DNA of 64,000 nt from JALZCH01 sp036400075 (GCA_036400075.1 DASWLV010000002.1:127910-191909); one strand, 5' to 3'. Counted from the first letter of the stretch, positions 42,688-51,911 are shown. Made by a program: numbers and translations. Notes: a model not told the origin generated them from the sequence alone.

Positions 42688-42711
42688 ATCAATTACGAAT
42701 TACGAATTAAA
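42688..42711. repeat. Tandem words ATTACGA
   Basis: Two to three copies of AATTACG as at 5957-5979. Only one arm is present. Confidence 0.55.
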
Positions 42712-42822
42712 AATGCGAGATTTCAAATTTGAGATTCTATTTTTTGGAACATCTTCGTTTCTGTGCGCGTTAAGCTATTCGGCTTTTCTTAGTTTCAAGA
42801 AATTCTAAAAGAGGAATATCTT

Positions 42823-43003
42823 ATGTCCAGGCTGTTGGCAACGCTTGTCGTCTCTCTCGTTTTCTCATTTTCCGTTTTCGCTCAAATGCAGAATGCACCG
42901 TCAGCTTGTGGCATTTGTTCGTGACGCGAACGGCAAGATTACGGAAGAAATCGTGGTTTTGATCAGCACCAATAGGGAAATTAGAGGGAAAAAAGTATAT
43001 TAA
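42823..43003 (+). pseudogene. Frameshifted gene for a small secreted protein
   Basis: An ATG at 42823 with a good RBS (AAAGAGGAATAT) opens a clear signal peptide (MSRLLATLVVSLVFSFSVFA, then Q), which stops after 33 residues. A second frame, offset by one base, continues as QLVAFVRDANGKITEEIVVL...REIRGKKVY to TAA at 43001-43003. The two together would make a protein of about 60 residues. The shift lies around 42885-42900. Either a pseudogene or a sequencing error. Confidence 0.6.
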
Positions 43004-43123
43004 CTTTCCGTTTAGCATAAGAAAGGCTTAAAACAGCACGCACTTCAAGCGAAAGAATTTGTAACCCTTTTCGAGTTTGGTGCGTATTCAACCAGGCGAA
43101 ATTATTGAAGTTTGTTGTATCAG

Positions 43124-44227
43124 ATGGAATTTTCAAAACAGCACAGGATTTTTAAATGGCTGATGATTTTCGGCATTTGGACGCTCGGCGGATTCTTTTT
43201 TACCAGCCAGTTTCTTTTGCAGAATCAGCTTTCACAGCGCCCCATACCGGTTTATCAGGTCTTAGCGTGGCAATTGTTTTCGGGTTATGTGTGGTTTGCG
43301 CTGATGCCGGTGATTTTCTGGCTGGCTCGCCGTTTTTCGTTTGAACGCGGGCGTTTTTGGCGAAGCTTGCTGGTTCATATCGCCGCAAGCGTGGTTCTTT
43401 CGGCGGTTCAACTGGCGGTTGACGCGCTCGTTTTGCCGAAGCTCGGTTATCCGCCGAATCGCCAATTCGCTTCATTCGGAGAGGCTTATCGCTTTTTTCT
43501 GATCGTCAATCTGCATTTTTCGATGACGATTTACTGGGCTGTTTTGGGAATCAAATACGCCGTTAATTATTACCGGATGTATCAGGAGCGCGAATTGCGC
43601 GCCGCGCAGCTTGAAAATCAGCTCGCGCAATCTCGCCTTCAGGTTTTAAAAAACCAGCTTCACCCGCATTTTCTCTTTAACACGCTCAACAATATTTCCG
43701 AATTGGTTTACAAAGACCCGGACGCCGCCGAGCAGATGATTGCGAGCTTGAGCGATTTGCTGCGGATTGCGCTCGATAAATTGGACGTTCAGGAAGTTCC
43801 TTTGCAGCAGGAATTGGAGTTTCTGGGCAAATATCTCGAAATCGAACAGATGCGTTTTCACGACCGTTTGGAGGTGAAATACGAAATCTCGTCTGATGCT
43901 TTAGACGCCCGCGTGCCGAATATGATTTTGCAGCCTTTGGTCGAAAACGCCATCAAATACGGCATCGCGCCGCGAGCCGAAGGCGGAACAATCGAAATCG
44001 GTGCAAGCCGGGCAAACGGGCATTTAAATTTAAAAGTCGCCGATGACGGGCTTGGCGTTCCGTTCGGCGACGTGGCGAATTTGAGCGAAGGCGTCGGACT
44101 TTCAAACACGCGCGCCCGTTTGAAACATCTCTACGGCGCGGAGCATAATTTCGTATTGCAGACGCGCGACGGCGGCGGTTTGCGGCTTGATTTGCAAATT
44201 CCTTTTCGCTCGAACGAGGAAAAATGA
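43124..44227 (+). CDS. LytS/YehU-type sensor histidine kinase
   Basis: A 367-residue membrane kinase. Four hydrophobic helices in about 10-145, a coiled-coil linker (YYRMYQERELRAAQLENQLAQ), the His_kinase region LKNQLHPHFLFNTLNNISELV with the phospho-accepting His, and an HATPase domain (NMILQPLVENAIKYGI for the N box, DDGLGVPFG and GVGLSNTRARL for the G boxes). It overlaps the LytTR regulator gene by four bases (ATGA) and forms a pair with it. Such kinases sense envelope signals or small molecules. ATG 43124 selected. Confidence 0.93.
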   Translation: MEFSKQHRIFKWLMIFGIWTLGGFFFTSQFLLQNQLSQRPIPVYQVLAWQLFSGYVWFALMPVIFWLARRFSFERGRFWRSLLVHIAASVVLSAVQLAVDALVLPKLGYPPNRQFASFGEAYRFFLIVNLHFSMTIYWAVLGIKYAVNYYRMYQERELRAAQLENQLAQSRLQVLKNQLHPHFLFNTLNNISELVYKDPDAAEQMIASLSDLLRIALDKLDVQEVPLQQELEFLGKYLEIEQMRFHDRLEVKYEISSDALDARVPNMILQPLVENAIKYGIAPRAEGGTIEIGASRANGHLNLKVADDGLGVPFGDVANLSEGVGLSNTRARLKHLYGAEHNFVLQTRDGGGLRLDLQIPFRSNEEK

Positions 44228-44985
44228 AAATTTTGATTGTTGACGACGAGCCATTGGCACGCGAGCGAGTTCGCAGACACCTGCGCGACGAACCGGGCAT
44301 TGAAATCGTCGGCGAGGCGGGAAACGGCAGGGAAGCGGTCTCTGCAATCGAAGAAAAAACGCCGGATTTGGTTTTTCTGGACGTGCAGATGCCCGAAATG
44401 AACGGTTTTGACGTTCTGAAAGCTCTGGAGGAAAACAAAATTCCGGCGATTGTTTTTACCACCGCTTACGACAAATACGCGATTCAAGCGTTTGAATTTC
44501 ACGCGCTCGATTATCTTCTCAAGCCTTTCAGCCGCGAGCGTTTTCGCCGCTCCGTCCGCCACGCCCGCGAGCAGCTTGAAAACTCCCGACAATCCGGGAA
44601 CATTGACGAACGGTTAGTTTCATTGCTCGAAAATTTAAAAGCCAAAAAATATCTCGAACGCATTGTCGTCAAAAACTCCGGTCGAGTGTTTTTTATCAAA
44701 ACAGATGAGATTGACTGGATCGAAGCCGCCGGAAATTATTTAAAGCTCCACGTCGGGCGCGACGCGCATTTGATTCGGGAAACGATGCAGTCAATCGAAG
44801 CCAAACTCGACCCGGAAAAGTTTTTCCGCATTCACCGCTCAACTCTCGTCCAGATTGACCGCATCAAAGAACTGCACCCGCTTTTCGGCGGCGATTACGC
44901 CGTTATCCTACGCAACGGAACGGAGCTTAATTTAAGCCGCAATTACCGCGAGCGCCTCCCGGAGCTTTTCGGGAATTTGTCCTGA
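44224..44985 (+). CDS. LytTR-family response regulator
   Basis: A 253-residue regulator. Receiver domain at 1-120, acid pocket VDDEPLARERV, phospho-acceptor Asp53 in FLDVQMPEMNG and Lys in LLKPFSRERF. Residues about 150-250 are a LytTR DNA-binding domain (RIVVKNSGRVFFIKTDEIDWIEAAGNYLKLHV, FFRIHRSTLVQIDRIKEL). Partner of the kinase at 43124. Target genes are unknown; the small gene at 45105 may be one. Confidence 0.95.
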   Translation: MKILIVDDEPLARERVRRHLRDEPGIEIVGEAGNGREAVSAIEEKTPDLVFLDVQMPEMNGFDVLKALEENKIPAIVFTTAYDKYAIQAFEFHALDYLLKPFSRERFRRSVRHAREQLENSRQSGNIDERLVSLLENLKAKKYLERIVVKNSGRVFFIKTDEIDWIEAAGNYLKLHVGRDAHLIRETMQSIEAKLDPEKFFRIHRSTLVQIDRIKELHPLFGGDYAVILRNGTELNLSRNYRERLPELFGNLS

Positions 44986-45104
44986 ATTTGATACGGTTCG
45001 TCACAGGTTTCTCTCGACTCGTCACATTTTCGTTGCCATTAAATAAGGAAAGGCGCAAAACTTAAGCCTCAAACTTCTTTCCGCATTTTCGAGGGCAATT
45101 CATT

Positions 45105-45299
45105 ATGTTGAAATCGGGCAAACTGAGAAAAACAAGTTCGCTGTCTTTTCGTCTGGGCGTCGCCGCGTTTGTTTTGGGCGTCGGTTTTGGTTACTCAATT
45201 ACGGACGACAGAACGCCCGCCGAACAAATTGTCGCTCTCGGCGAGCGAGTGAAAACCGTTTTGTTTGTGAAAACCGCGGATGCCGAAAAAGAAGGGTAA
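45105..45299 (+). CDS. Small predicted single-helix membrane protein
   Basis: A 64-residue protein. Basic N-terminus, one hydrophobic helix (about 15-31, RLGVAAFVLGVGFGYSI), then a short hydrophilic tail. A GAGGG Shine-Dalgarno precedes the ATG and a good terminator follows the stop, which supports it as a real gene. No family recognised. It lies 119 bases after the LytTR regulator. Confidence 0.55.
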   Translation: MLKSGKLRKTSSLSFRLGVAAFVLGVGFGYSITDDRTPAEQIVALGERVKTVLFVKTADAEKEG

Positions 45300-45320
45300 C
45301 AAAAGGAATAAAGGAAATTA

Positions 45321-45362
45321 AAAAAAAAGAGAGCTTGAAAATATTTTCAGCTCTCTTTTTTA
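45321..45362. terminator. Bidirectional terminator
   Basis: AAAAAAGAGAGCTTGAAAAT and ATTTTCAGCTCTCTTTTTT pair (one bulge), between two convergent genes. Confidence 0.85.
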
Positions 45363-45378
45363 CGTTCAATATAGAGGG

Positions 45379-46440
45379 CTAAACTTTTTCCGTTTCAATT
45401 GCGATAACCGCGATTTTGCTCAAAGCCGAGACGAAATGATTGAAATTGGCAAAACGCTCGTCTTTGGTAAAACCTCGCCGATAACGAAAATAAATTTGCT
45501 GAACGATGGCGGCGATTTTAAACGTGCCGAAAACGTAATAAAAAAGCAGGTTGGAAATATCGGCTCCCGTTTTTTCGGCGTAGCGTTCGGCAAGCGCGCG
45601 GCGTGAGAAATTTTCCATCAAAACTCTCGGATTAAACGGCTGAGAAAGCATAAATTGGGGGGCGCGTTTGTCCATCCAATAACCGAGCGTTGTTCCCAAA
45701 TCCATCAGAGGCTCGCCGACGGTCGCCATTTCCCAATCCAGCACGCCGACGATTTCTGTTAAATCATCGGGTGCGAGCATCACGTTGTCGAATTTGTAAT
45801 CGTTGTGAACGAGAGCGGCTCGGTTCGATGTTGCTGGAACGTTCGCCCGCAGCCATTCGGTTGTAAATTCGATTTCCGGGCATTCGTCGGTTTTGGCGCG
45901 AAAATAGCGATCTATCCAGCCTGTTGTTTGTCTTTCGACATAGCCTTCGGGTTTTCCGAAATCGCCGAGTTCTGCCTGTTTGTAATCGAGATTATGAAGC
46001 GCCGCCAAATTATCAATAAAGCTTTCGCAAACCGCTTTTTGCAATTCGGGCGAGCTTTGCACGGCATCAGGAGCAGAGCCGCGCAAAATGACGCCGCGTT
46101 TTCTTTCCATTAGATAAAATTCCGAGCCGATGATTGATTCGTCCTGGCAGAAAAGAAGCGGTCGAGGCGCGGGCTGATAAATTTTCGACAATTTTTCCAG
46201 CACGCGAAACTCGCGGCTCATATCGTGCGCGGTTTTGACCTGATTGCCAAATGGTGGGCGGCGCAAAACAAATTCTTCCGCGCCGATTTTGACCAGATAA
46301 GTCAGATTCGAGCTGCCAGCGGGAAACTGCCGGATTTCGATTTCCGCGCTCGTTAAATTTAATTGCTCGCGCAAAAACTCGGAAAGATTCGCTTCGTTTA
46401 ATTCCTCGCCTTGCCGGACTGTTTTTGTTTCGCTGCCCAT
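45379..46440 (-). CDS. APH-family phosphotransferase (ACAD10/LvaA-like)
   Basis: A 353-residue kinase-like enzyme. Gly-rich N-lobe FPAGSSNLTYLV, FVLRRPPFG, the catalytic loop ALVHNDYKFDNVML (Brenner motif HxDxxxxN) and GVLDWEMATVGEPLMDLG with the metal-binding Asp. Close in layout to the phosphotransferase half of ACAD10/11 and to LvaA, which phosphorylate 4-hydroxyacyl-CoA. An acyl-CoA dehydrogenase gene starts 59 bases away on the opposite strand, supporting a joint role. ATG 46440 chosen; the upstream start at 46527 would overlap that gene and add a sequence without family match. Confidence 0.85.
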   Translation of the reverse strand: MGSETKTVRQGEELNEANLSEFLREQLNLTSAEIEIRQFPAGSSNLTYLVKIGAEEFVLRRPPFGNQVKTAHDMSREFRVLEKLSKIYQPAPRPLLFCQDESIIGSEFYLMERKRGVILRGSAPDAVQSSPELQKAVCESFIDNLAALHNLDYKQAELGDFGKPEGYVERQTTGWIDRYFRAKTDECPEIEFTTEWLRANVPATSNRAALVHNDYKFDNVMLAPDDLTEIVGVLDWEMATVGEPLMDLGTTLGYWMDKRAPQFMLSQPFNPRVLMENFSRRALAERYAEKTGADISNLLFYYVFGTFKIAAIVQQIYFRYRRGFTKDERFANFNHFVSALSKIAVIAIETEKV

Positions 46441-46499
46441 CACAGATTTCTTTTCGCCGGGTTTATTTTTTCGGTTGATTTTGCCAAAATGTCGGCGCA

Positions 46500-47705
46500 A
46501 TGGATTTCGATTATTCACAAAAAACACGCGAACTGCAAAAACGTCTCGAACGATTTTTCGAGGAAAACATTTATCCGAACGAAGCCGAATATCAAAAACA
46601 AGTCGCCGAGGGCGAGCGCTGGAAAATTTTGCCTTTGATTGAAGAATTAAAGGAAAAGGCTAGAGCTGAAAATCTCTGGAATTTGTTTTTGCCCGACGAG
46701 CGATTCGGCGCGGGTCTGACGAATCTCGAATACGCTCCGCTCGCCGAAACAATGGGCAGAGTTTTCTGGTCGTCGGAAATTTTCAATTGTTCCGCGCCCG
46801 ACACCGGTAATATGGAAGTTCTGGCGAAATACGGCACGCCGGAGCAGCAGGAAATCTGGCTCAAACCTTTGTTAAAGGGCGAAATCCGCTCGTGTTTTGC
46901 GATGACCGAACCTGAAGAGGCTTCGTCGGATGCCACTAACATCAAAAGCTTAATCAAGCCGGACGGCGATGATTATGTCATCAACGGCAGAAAATGGTGG
47001 ACGACCGGCGCGGGCGATGTGCGTTGCAAGCTGGTGATTTTTATGGGCAAAACCGACGAAACTGCCCCGAAACATTTGCAGCAATCAATGATTCTCGTTC
47101 CGATGGACACTGAAGGCGTCCGCATCGAAAGACTTTTAACTGTTTTCGGTTACGACGACGCGCCTCATGGACACGCCGAAATCACGTTTGAAAACGCCCG
47201 CATACCGAAAGAAAATCTGCTGCTCGGTGAAGGACGCGGTTTTGAAATCGCGCAGGGAAGACTCGGTCCGGGACGTATTCATCATTGTATGCGTTTGATT
47301 GGTTTGGCTGAACGCGCTTTGGAATTAATGTGCCGACGGGCGAAAACGCGAACCGCTTTCGGCAAAATTTTAGCCGAACACGGAACAATCAGAAATTGGA
47401 TTGCCGAAGCCAGAATCGAGCTTGAACAAGCGCGTCTTCTGGTTTTAAAAGCCGCCTGGAAAATGGACGCGGCGGGAAACAAAGCGGCGCGACGCGAGAT
47501 TGCGATGATCAAAGTAGTTGCTCCGAACGCGGCATTGAAAATTGTTGACCGCGCGATTCAAACATTTGGCGGTGCTGGCGTTTCGCCTGATTTTCCGCTC
47601 GCCAAATATTGGGCGGAAGCACGCGCTTTGAGAATCGCCGATGGACCTGATGAAGTTCATCTCGAATCAATCGCCAAAAACGAGTTGAAAAAGTATGAAA
47701 ATTAG
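46500..47705 (+). CDS. Acyl-CoA dehydrogenase family protein (ACAD10/11-like)
   Basis: A 401-residue flavoenzyme. Recognisable: IRSCFAMTEPEEASSDATNIKS (FAD/substrate region), YVINGRKWWTTGAGD, EGRGFEIAQGRLGPGRIHHCMRLIGLAERAL and the C-terminal IQTFGGAGVSPDFPLAKYWAEARALRIADGPDEVH. The latter half is typical of ACAD10/11-type dehydrogenases. Together with the divergent kinase it probably dehydrogenates or isomerises phosphorylated 4-hydroxyacyl-CoA. It overlaps the acetyltransferase gene by 11 bases. Confidence 0.92.
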   Translation: MDFDYSQKTRELQKRLERFFEENIYPNEAEYQKQVAEGERWKILPLIEELKEKARAENLWNLFLPDERFGAGLTNLEYAPLAETMGRVFWSSEIFNCSAPDTGNMEVLAKYGTPEQQEIWLKPLLKGEIRSCFAMTEPEEASSDATNIKSLIKPDGDDYVINGRKWWTTGAGDVRCKLVIFMGKTDETAPKHLQQSMILVPMDTEGVRIERLLTVFGYDDAPHGHAEITFENARIPKENLLLGEGRGFEIAQGRLGPGRIHHCMRLIGLAERALELMCRRAKTRTAFGKILAEHGTIRNWIAEARIELEQARLLVLKAAWKMDAAGNKAARREIAMIKVVAPNAALKIVDRAIQTFGGAGVSPDFPLAKYWAEARALRIADGPDEVHLESIAKNELKKYEN

Positions 47706-48201
47706 AACGGCAAATTTAGAAGATGCCGCCGCGATTGCCGCAATTTATAACTTTTACGTCGAAAGCTCACATTCTACTTTTGAAACCGAAACGGTAAACG
47801 AATCGGAAATGCGGCGGCGCGTTTCGGAGATTCTCGAAAATTACCCGTTTCTCGTTGGCGAAGAAAACAGCGAAATCATCGGTTACGCCTACGCCTCGCG
47901 TTACAAAACTCGCGCCGGCTATCGGCATTCGGTTGAAGTTTCGGTTTACATCAAAGACGGAATCAACGGAAAAGGCATAGGCACGATTTTGTACGAAAAT
48001 CTGTTTGCCGAGTTAAAAGCAAAACCGATTCACGCCATCGTCGCCGGAATCGCTTTGCCAAATGACGCCAGCATCCGTCTGCATGAAAAATTCGGTTTTG
48101 AAAAAGTCGCACATTTCCGCGAAATCGGTTTTAAACACGGGCGTTGGATTGATGTCGGTTATTGGGAAAAAATACAAAAAAATCAGATCGTTAATTATTA
48201 A
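47695..48201 (+). CDS. GNAT acetyltransferase of the phosphinothricin-acetyltransferase type
   Basis: A 168-residue enzyme. ANLEDAAAIAAIYNFYVESSHSTFETE, YAYASRYKTRAGYRHSVEVSVYIKDGINGKGIGTILY (acetyl-CoA pyrophosphate loop G-x-G-x-G) and LHEKFGFEKVAHFREIGFKHGRWIDVGYWEK match the pat/bar/YncA group. These enzymes acetylate phosphinothricin or amino-acid analogues such as methionine sulfoximine; natural substrate here unknown. Translation overlaps the acyl-CoA dehydrogenase gene. Confidence 0.9.
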   Translation: MKIRTANLEDAAAIAAIYNFYVESSHSTFETETVNESEMRRRVSEILENYPFLVGEENSEIIGYAYASRYKTRAGYRHSVEVSVYIKDGINGKGIGTILYENLFAELKAKPIHAIVAGIALPNDASIRLHEKFGFEKVAHFREIGFKHGRWIDVGYWEKIQKNQIVNY

Positions 48202-48330
48202 AATCAAATCTCAAAATCCGCTTGATAAATCTTTAAACTGAAAATAATTGGATTTATTTAACTGTCGTTCAATTTGATTGAATATTTGTTCGTCTCGGTG
48301 AAAAACATATCAAAAAGATGTAAAAACTTG

Positions 48331-48360
48331 TTGACACTTCTTTCCGCAGTAAGGTAATTT
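48331..48360 (+). promoter_or_regulatory. Candidate promoter of the pil operon
   Basis: TTGACA (48331-48336), 18-base spacer, TAATTT (48355-48360), 97 bases before pilM. Confidence 0.55.
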
Positions 48361-48456
48361 GTTTTTGGCAACGAAAACCAGCCTCACGTTGTCCTGAATT
48401 TGTTCTTCAAAACAAGCCAACAAATTTGATCTAGCAAAAACCACAAGGAGCAATAA

Positions 48457-49515
48457 ATGTTCGGCAAGAAAAAAGGTGTCGCCGGATTGGACATCGGCTC
48501 TAGCTCTATTAAAGCCGTCGAGCTTGACGGTAAAATCGGGAGCTTGAGTTTGACCAGTCTCGGTTATGAAAATTTACCGCCCGAAACGATTGTTGACGGT
48601 CAGATTATGGAACTGAATGCAGTTTCCGAAGCCATAACAGGCATTTTCAAAGACCATCAAATCAAATCCGACCGTGTTGTCACGGGCGTTAGCGGGCACT
48701 CAGTGATTTTGAAAAACATCGCCGTTCCGCCGATGAGCCGGGAAGAACTCGAAGAATCAATTGACTGGCATGCCGAAGAACATATTCCTTATGATCTGGC
48801 GGATGTCAGCCTCGATTTTCACGTCACGGGCGAAACGGCGGACGCAATTCAAGTTTTAATCGCCGCCTGCAAACGCGAGCGGATTGATAATTTGAAACAA
48901 GCCGTTCAGCTTGCCGGAAAAAATCCGATTGTCGTTGATGTTGACACTTTCGCGCTCCAGAATTGTTACGAAGTTAATTATGAGCCGAACGAAAACGAAA
49001 CCGTCGCGCTTTTAAACATCGGCGCTGCGACGATGAACGTTAACATCGTGCGCGGCACGCGCTCGCTTTTCACGCGCGACATCACGACCGGCGGCAGCCA
49101 GTTTACCGACGTTTTGCAGCGCGGTCTCGGCATCAGCTTTCAGCAAGCCGAAGCCGTCAAGCGCGGAATACCAGCGCAAGGCGGCGAAACCGAAGAAAAA
49201 TCAATCGAGCCGCTGATGGATAACGTGATGGAATTAATCGCGCTCGAAATTCAAAAAACTTTCGATTTCTACCGCGCCACGTGCGAAGACGGCGGAACGG
49301 AAGTGGAAAAAATTCTGCTTTGCGGCGGCGGTTCAAAAATGACGAATCTCCCGAAAGAGCTTTCCGCCAAGCTCGAAGTTCCAGTCGAAATTCTCAATCC
49401 GTTTCAACGTATTCAAGTTGATACGCGCAAATTCGATCCCGATTATTTAAATGAAATTATGCCGGAAATGGCGGTTGCCGTCGGCTTGGCTTTGAGAGGA
49501 GTCGAACTCAGATGA
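48457..49515 (+). CDS. pilM: Type IV pilus assembly ATPase-fold protein PilM
   Basis: A 352-residue actin-like protein. GLDIGSSSIKAVEL at 10-23 (phosphate 1), VPPMSREELEESIDWHAEEHIPYDL, ALLNIGAATMNVNIVRG (phosphate 2) and LLCGGGSKMTNLPKEL (adenosine) are the characteristic elements. PilM is a cytoplasmic ring protein that binds the PilN N-terminus. First gene of pilMNOPQ; strong AAGGAG RBS. Stop overlaps the pilN ATG. Confidence 0.95.
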   Translation: MFGKKKGVAGLDIGSSSIKAVELDGKIGSLSLTSLGYENLPPETIVDGQIMELNAVSEAITGIFKDHQIKSDRVVTGVSGHSVILKNIAVPPMSREELEESIDWHAEEHIPYDLADVSLDFHVTGETADAIQVLIAACKRERIDNLKQAVQLAGKNPIVVDVDTFALQNCYEVNYEPNENETVALLNIGAATMNVNIVRGTRSLFTRDITTGGSQFTDVLQRGLGISFQQAEAVKRGIPAQGGETEEKSIEPLMDNVMELIALEIQKTFDFYRATCEDGGTEVEKILLCGGGSKMTNLPKELSAKLEVPVEILNPFQRIQVDTRKFDPDYLNEIMPEMAVAVGLALRGVELR

Positions 49516-50234
49516 TCAGAATAAATCTTCTCGAATCAATTACGGATAAACCGACGAACCCGGCGGTCATCGTTGAAAAGAAAATCGCAAGCGCCGGAAC
49601 AAGATTCGGGCTGCTCGCCGGAATCGTCGCCGGTTTGCTTATTCTCGGCGTCGGTTTGGATTATATGACGGCTACGTCGGCAAAGGCTTCAGCCGAAGAA
49701 GAGCTTGCCAACCAGCAAGCGATTGCCAAACAAATGGAAGCGGTGATGAAAGAGCAGGACGAGCTGAAAAAGAGAATCAAAGACATTGACGACCGCATAA
49801 CCGCCATCAAAAATCTGCGCGCAAGCCAAGCGGGACCGAGCGCCGTGCTGGAAGCTCTGCGCGAGCGAATCATCAGTGCGCCGGGGTTGTTTCTCGAATC
49901 GGTCGAGCAAAAAGGCGATATGCTGACCATCAAAGGCAATTCGCCGGATGAATACGTCGTTACGAATTTCGGTCGCAGTCTCGAATTTTCGTCCGGTTTG
50001 TTCACGAATCTGAACATCGAAACGCAGCGCAAAGAAGTCACACCAACGCAAATTGCCGATAATTCAGGCGCTCCTGCTCCCGATAAAAAGCCGGAAACTA
50101 TTAACTTCACGATTCGTTGCGCCTACACACCGTCGAAAGCTGCAAAACCTTCCGACCTGCCGAACGGCGGCACCCCGCAAACAGCCAGCAGCAATGCCGC
50201 ACCCGCAAATCCGCCGCAAACGGCAAAAAATTAA
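49512..50234 (+). CDS. pilN: Type IV pilus inner-membrane protein PilN
   Basis: A 240-residue bitopic protein. MIRINLLES matches the INLLP-like motif that docks into PilM. One helix at about 32-53 and then a coiled coil (AKASAEEELANQQAIAKQMEAVMKEQDELKKRI), followed by the periplasmic fold. The tail is Pro/Ala/Asn-rich. It overlaps pilM by four bases. A repeat-filled gap separates it from pilO. Confidence 0.92.
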   Translation: MIRINLLESITDKPTNPAVIVEKKIASAGTRFGLLAGIVAGLLILGVGLDYMTATSAKASAEEELANQQAIAKQMEAVMKEQDELKKRIKDIDDRITAIKNLRASQAGPSAVLEALRERIISAPGLFLESVEQKGDMLTIKGNSPDEYVVTNFGRSLEFSSGLFTNLNIETQRKEVTPTQIADNSGAPAPDKKPETINFTIRCAYTPSKAAKPSDLPNGGTPQTASSNAAPANPPQTAKN

Positions 50235-50357
50235 AAAGCCTGGCGAGTTTAGCAAGTCCAGCGAGTCTGGCAAGTCAAAAGAAATTCCAATCAAAATAAA
50301 ATTCGAGTTGACCCGCGAGACTCACTCGACTCTCGACTCTCGACTTACAAAAGAATT
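50235..50357. repeat. Tandem-word repeats between pilN and pilO
   Basis: Two blocks: degenerate 10-base words around GCGAGT / GCAAGTC at about 50241-50278, and CTCGACT repeated three times at about 50327-50347, directly before pilO. Together they make an imperfect inverted arrangement. Such an insertion inside the pilMNOPQ operon is unusual because pilN and pilO normally adjoin. Confidence 0.55.
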
Positions 50358-51059
50358 ATGGAAAAGTTGAAGAATTTAGCGATTCACTGGCAAATAGCCG
50401 TACTGGTGACTCTCGCCGTGATGTTTTACGCCGCGTTTTGGTATATGGTGACCAGCCCGATTCGTGAGGAAACCACTCAAATCGAAGATCAGGCGAACGC
50501 CCTCAAGCAAAAGAACGAAGCGGCGCGTATTGCCACGCAGCGAATCGAAGAATTTCGCGCGCTCGCTCAGGCGAAAGACGCCGAGTATGAAGAATTAAAA
50601 GTCTTGCTGCCGGAAGAGCGCGAAATCACGAACGTTTTACAAGGTTTGCTGGACACGGCGCGCGGCAGTCGTTTGACGCTTCTGCGGTTCTCGCCGAAAG
50701 ATGATTCGCCGCAAGGCTTTATCACTTCAAAGCCGGTCGAAGTCGAAGTTTCCAGCACTTTCCAGAACTTGCGAGCCTTTTACGCGCAGATGGCGCGGCT
50801 GCCGCGAATCGTTTCGATCAGCGATTTCCGCATCACGCAGCGCCCGAAACAAGCCGGTGACAAAACTATTGATTCGCAATTTTTGCTCACGGCTTATTAC
50901 GCCACGCCGGAAAGTGTTATGAAGCAGCAGCAATTGACCGAAGCCGCCAAAGCCGGAGCGCCGGGCGCAGTCCCGCCGGCAAACGGAGCCGCGCCTCCCG
51001 GAGGAGCGGGCGCTGCAACCCCGCCTACTGTTGTCTCGCCTTCAAACTCGATGAAGTAA
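50358..51059 (+). CDS. pilO: Type IV pilus inner-membrane protein PilO
   Basis: A 233-residue bitopic protein. One helix at about 11-32, coiled coil at about 40-75 (EETTQIEDQANALKQKNEAARIATQRIEEFRALAQAKDAEYEELKVLLPEER), then the ferredoxin-like fold (TNVLQGLLDTARGSRLTLLRFSP, FQNLRAFYAQMARLPRIVSISDFRI). Pro/Ala/Gly-rich tail. It pairs with PilN in the alignment complex. Confidence 0.92.
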   Translation: MEKLKNLAIHWQIAVLVTLAVMFYAAFWYMVTSPIREETTQIEDQANALKQKNEAARIATQRIEEFRALAQAKDAEYEELKVLLPEEREITNVLQGLLDTARGSRLTLLRFSPKDDSPQGFITSKPVEVEVSSTFQNLRAFYAQMARLPRIVSISDFRITQRPKQAGDKTIDSQFLLTAYYATPESVMKQQQLTEAAKAGAPGAVPPANGAAPPGGAGAATPPTVVSPSNSMK

Positions 51060-51119
51060 AGTCCGTAATTTCTCCCATTCATTATCAGCCGGTGCGCCGC
51101 AGCGCATTGATTTAAAGTT

Positions 51120-51911
51120 ATGAGAAAAATCGCCATCATTCGTTCGTTAAATTTTGGATTAGCCTGCGCCGCCGTTGTGCTGGCAATCGGAGCGACAAAC
51201 CCGGCGGGAGCGCAAGAGCGCGACCCGTTTCGCAAACCGGTAGTCGCCGCCCCGAAAAAAGCCGGGTCGAAATCGCCGGGAAGTCCCGTCAAGAAACCGG
51301 AAAAAGCAGCACCGGCTGTTGTAGCCGCTCCGCCGATTCAGCAGCGCATTGAAAACTACAAAATCCTCAGAATGCGCGCCGCCGAACTCGGGCTTCCGGC
51401 TCCGAAACCGACCGCCGTGCTGACCGTTAGCGAAGTCGAAGTGACTGGCGTTTTCCGAACGCCGCGCGGATATTCCGCAATGGTCGAAGCCGTGCCGATC
51501 AAGCTTTCTTACACGATTTATCCCGGCGAAAAATTTTACGACGGCTATCTCGTCGCCATCGAAGACAATCGCCTTGTTTTCCGGCGCGAAATTCGAATGA
51601 CCGACGGTAAAACGTTTACCGTGGCGGAAAATAAAGGTCTGAAAGTGCCGATGATAAACGATATGCTCGTTCCGCGCACCGAAACCGCCGAAAACAAGGA
51701 AGGCGCGCCCGCCACAGTTAATCCGACCGTCACGGTTCCCGCCGCTGCCGCTTCTACAAACAATCAAGAACCCGTCTTAACCGCCGACAACAAAACGCGC
51801 GCGGAAACGGACGGAACTGAATCTGCCGAAGCGGGTAAAAATCCCTCGACTGCCGGCAAACCGCCCGCGACCAAGCCCGTCCGCAAGGTGAGTCCGCGCA
51901 AATCGAAATAA
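51120..51911 (+). CDS. pilP: PilP-like type IV pilus protein
   Basis: A 263-residue exported protein. Signal peptide about 1-31. ERDPFRKPVV resembles the RDPF element that follows the signal in PilP. The centre (about 85-175) has beta-rich V.EVEVTGVFRTPRGYSAMVEA...Y.IYPGEKFYDGYLVAIEDNRLVFRRE as in PilP, linking PilNO to PilQ. The tail is low-complexity and basic. No lipobox Cys is visible, unlike canonical PilP lipoproteins. The assignment rests on position and these motifs. Confidence 0.78.
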   Translation: MRKIAIIRSLNFGLACAAVVLAIGATNPAGAQERDPFRKPVVAAPKKAGSKSPGSPVKKPEKAAPAVVAAPPIQQRIENYKILRMRAAELGLPAPKPTAVLTVSEVEVTGVFRTPRGYSAMVEAVPIKLSYTIYPGEKFYDGYLVAIEDNRLVFRREIRMTDGKTFTVAENKGLKVPMINDMLVPRTETAENKEGAPATVNPTVTVPAAAASTNNQEPVLTADNKTRAETDGTESAEAGKNPSTAGKPPATKPVRKVSPRKSK

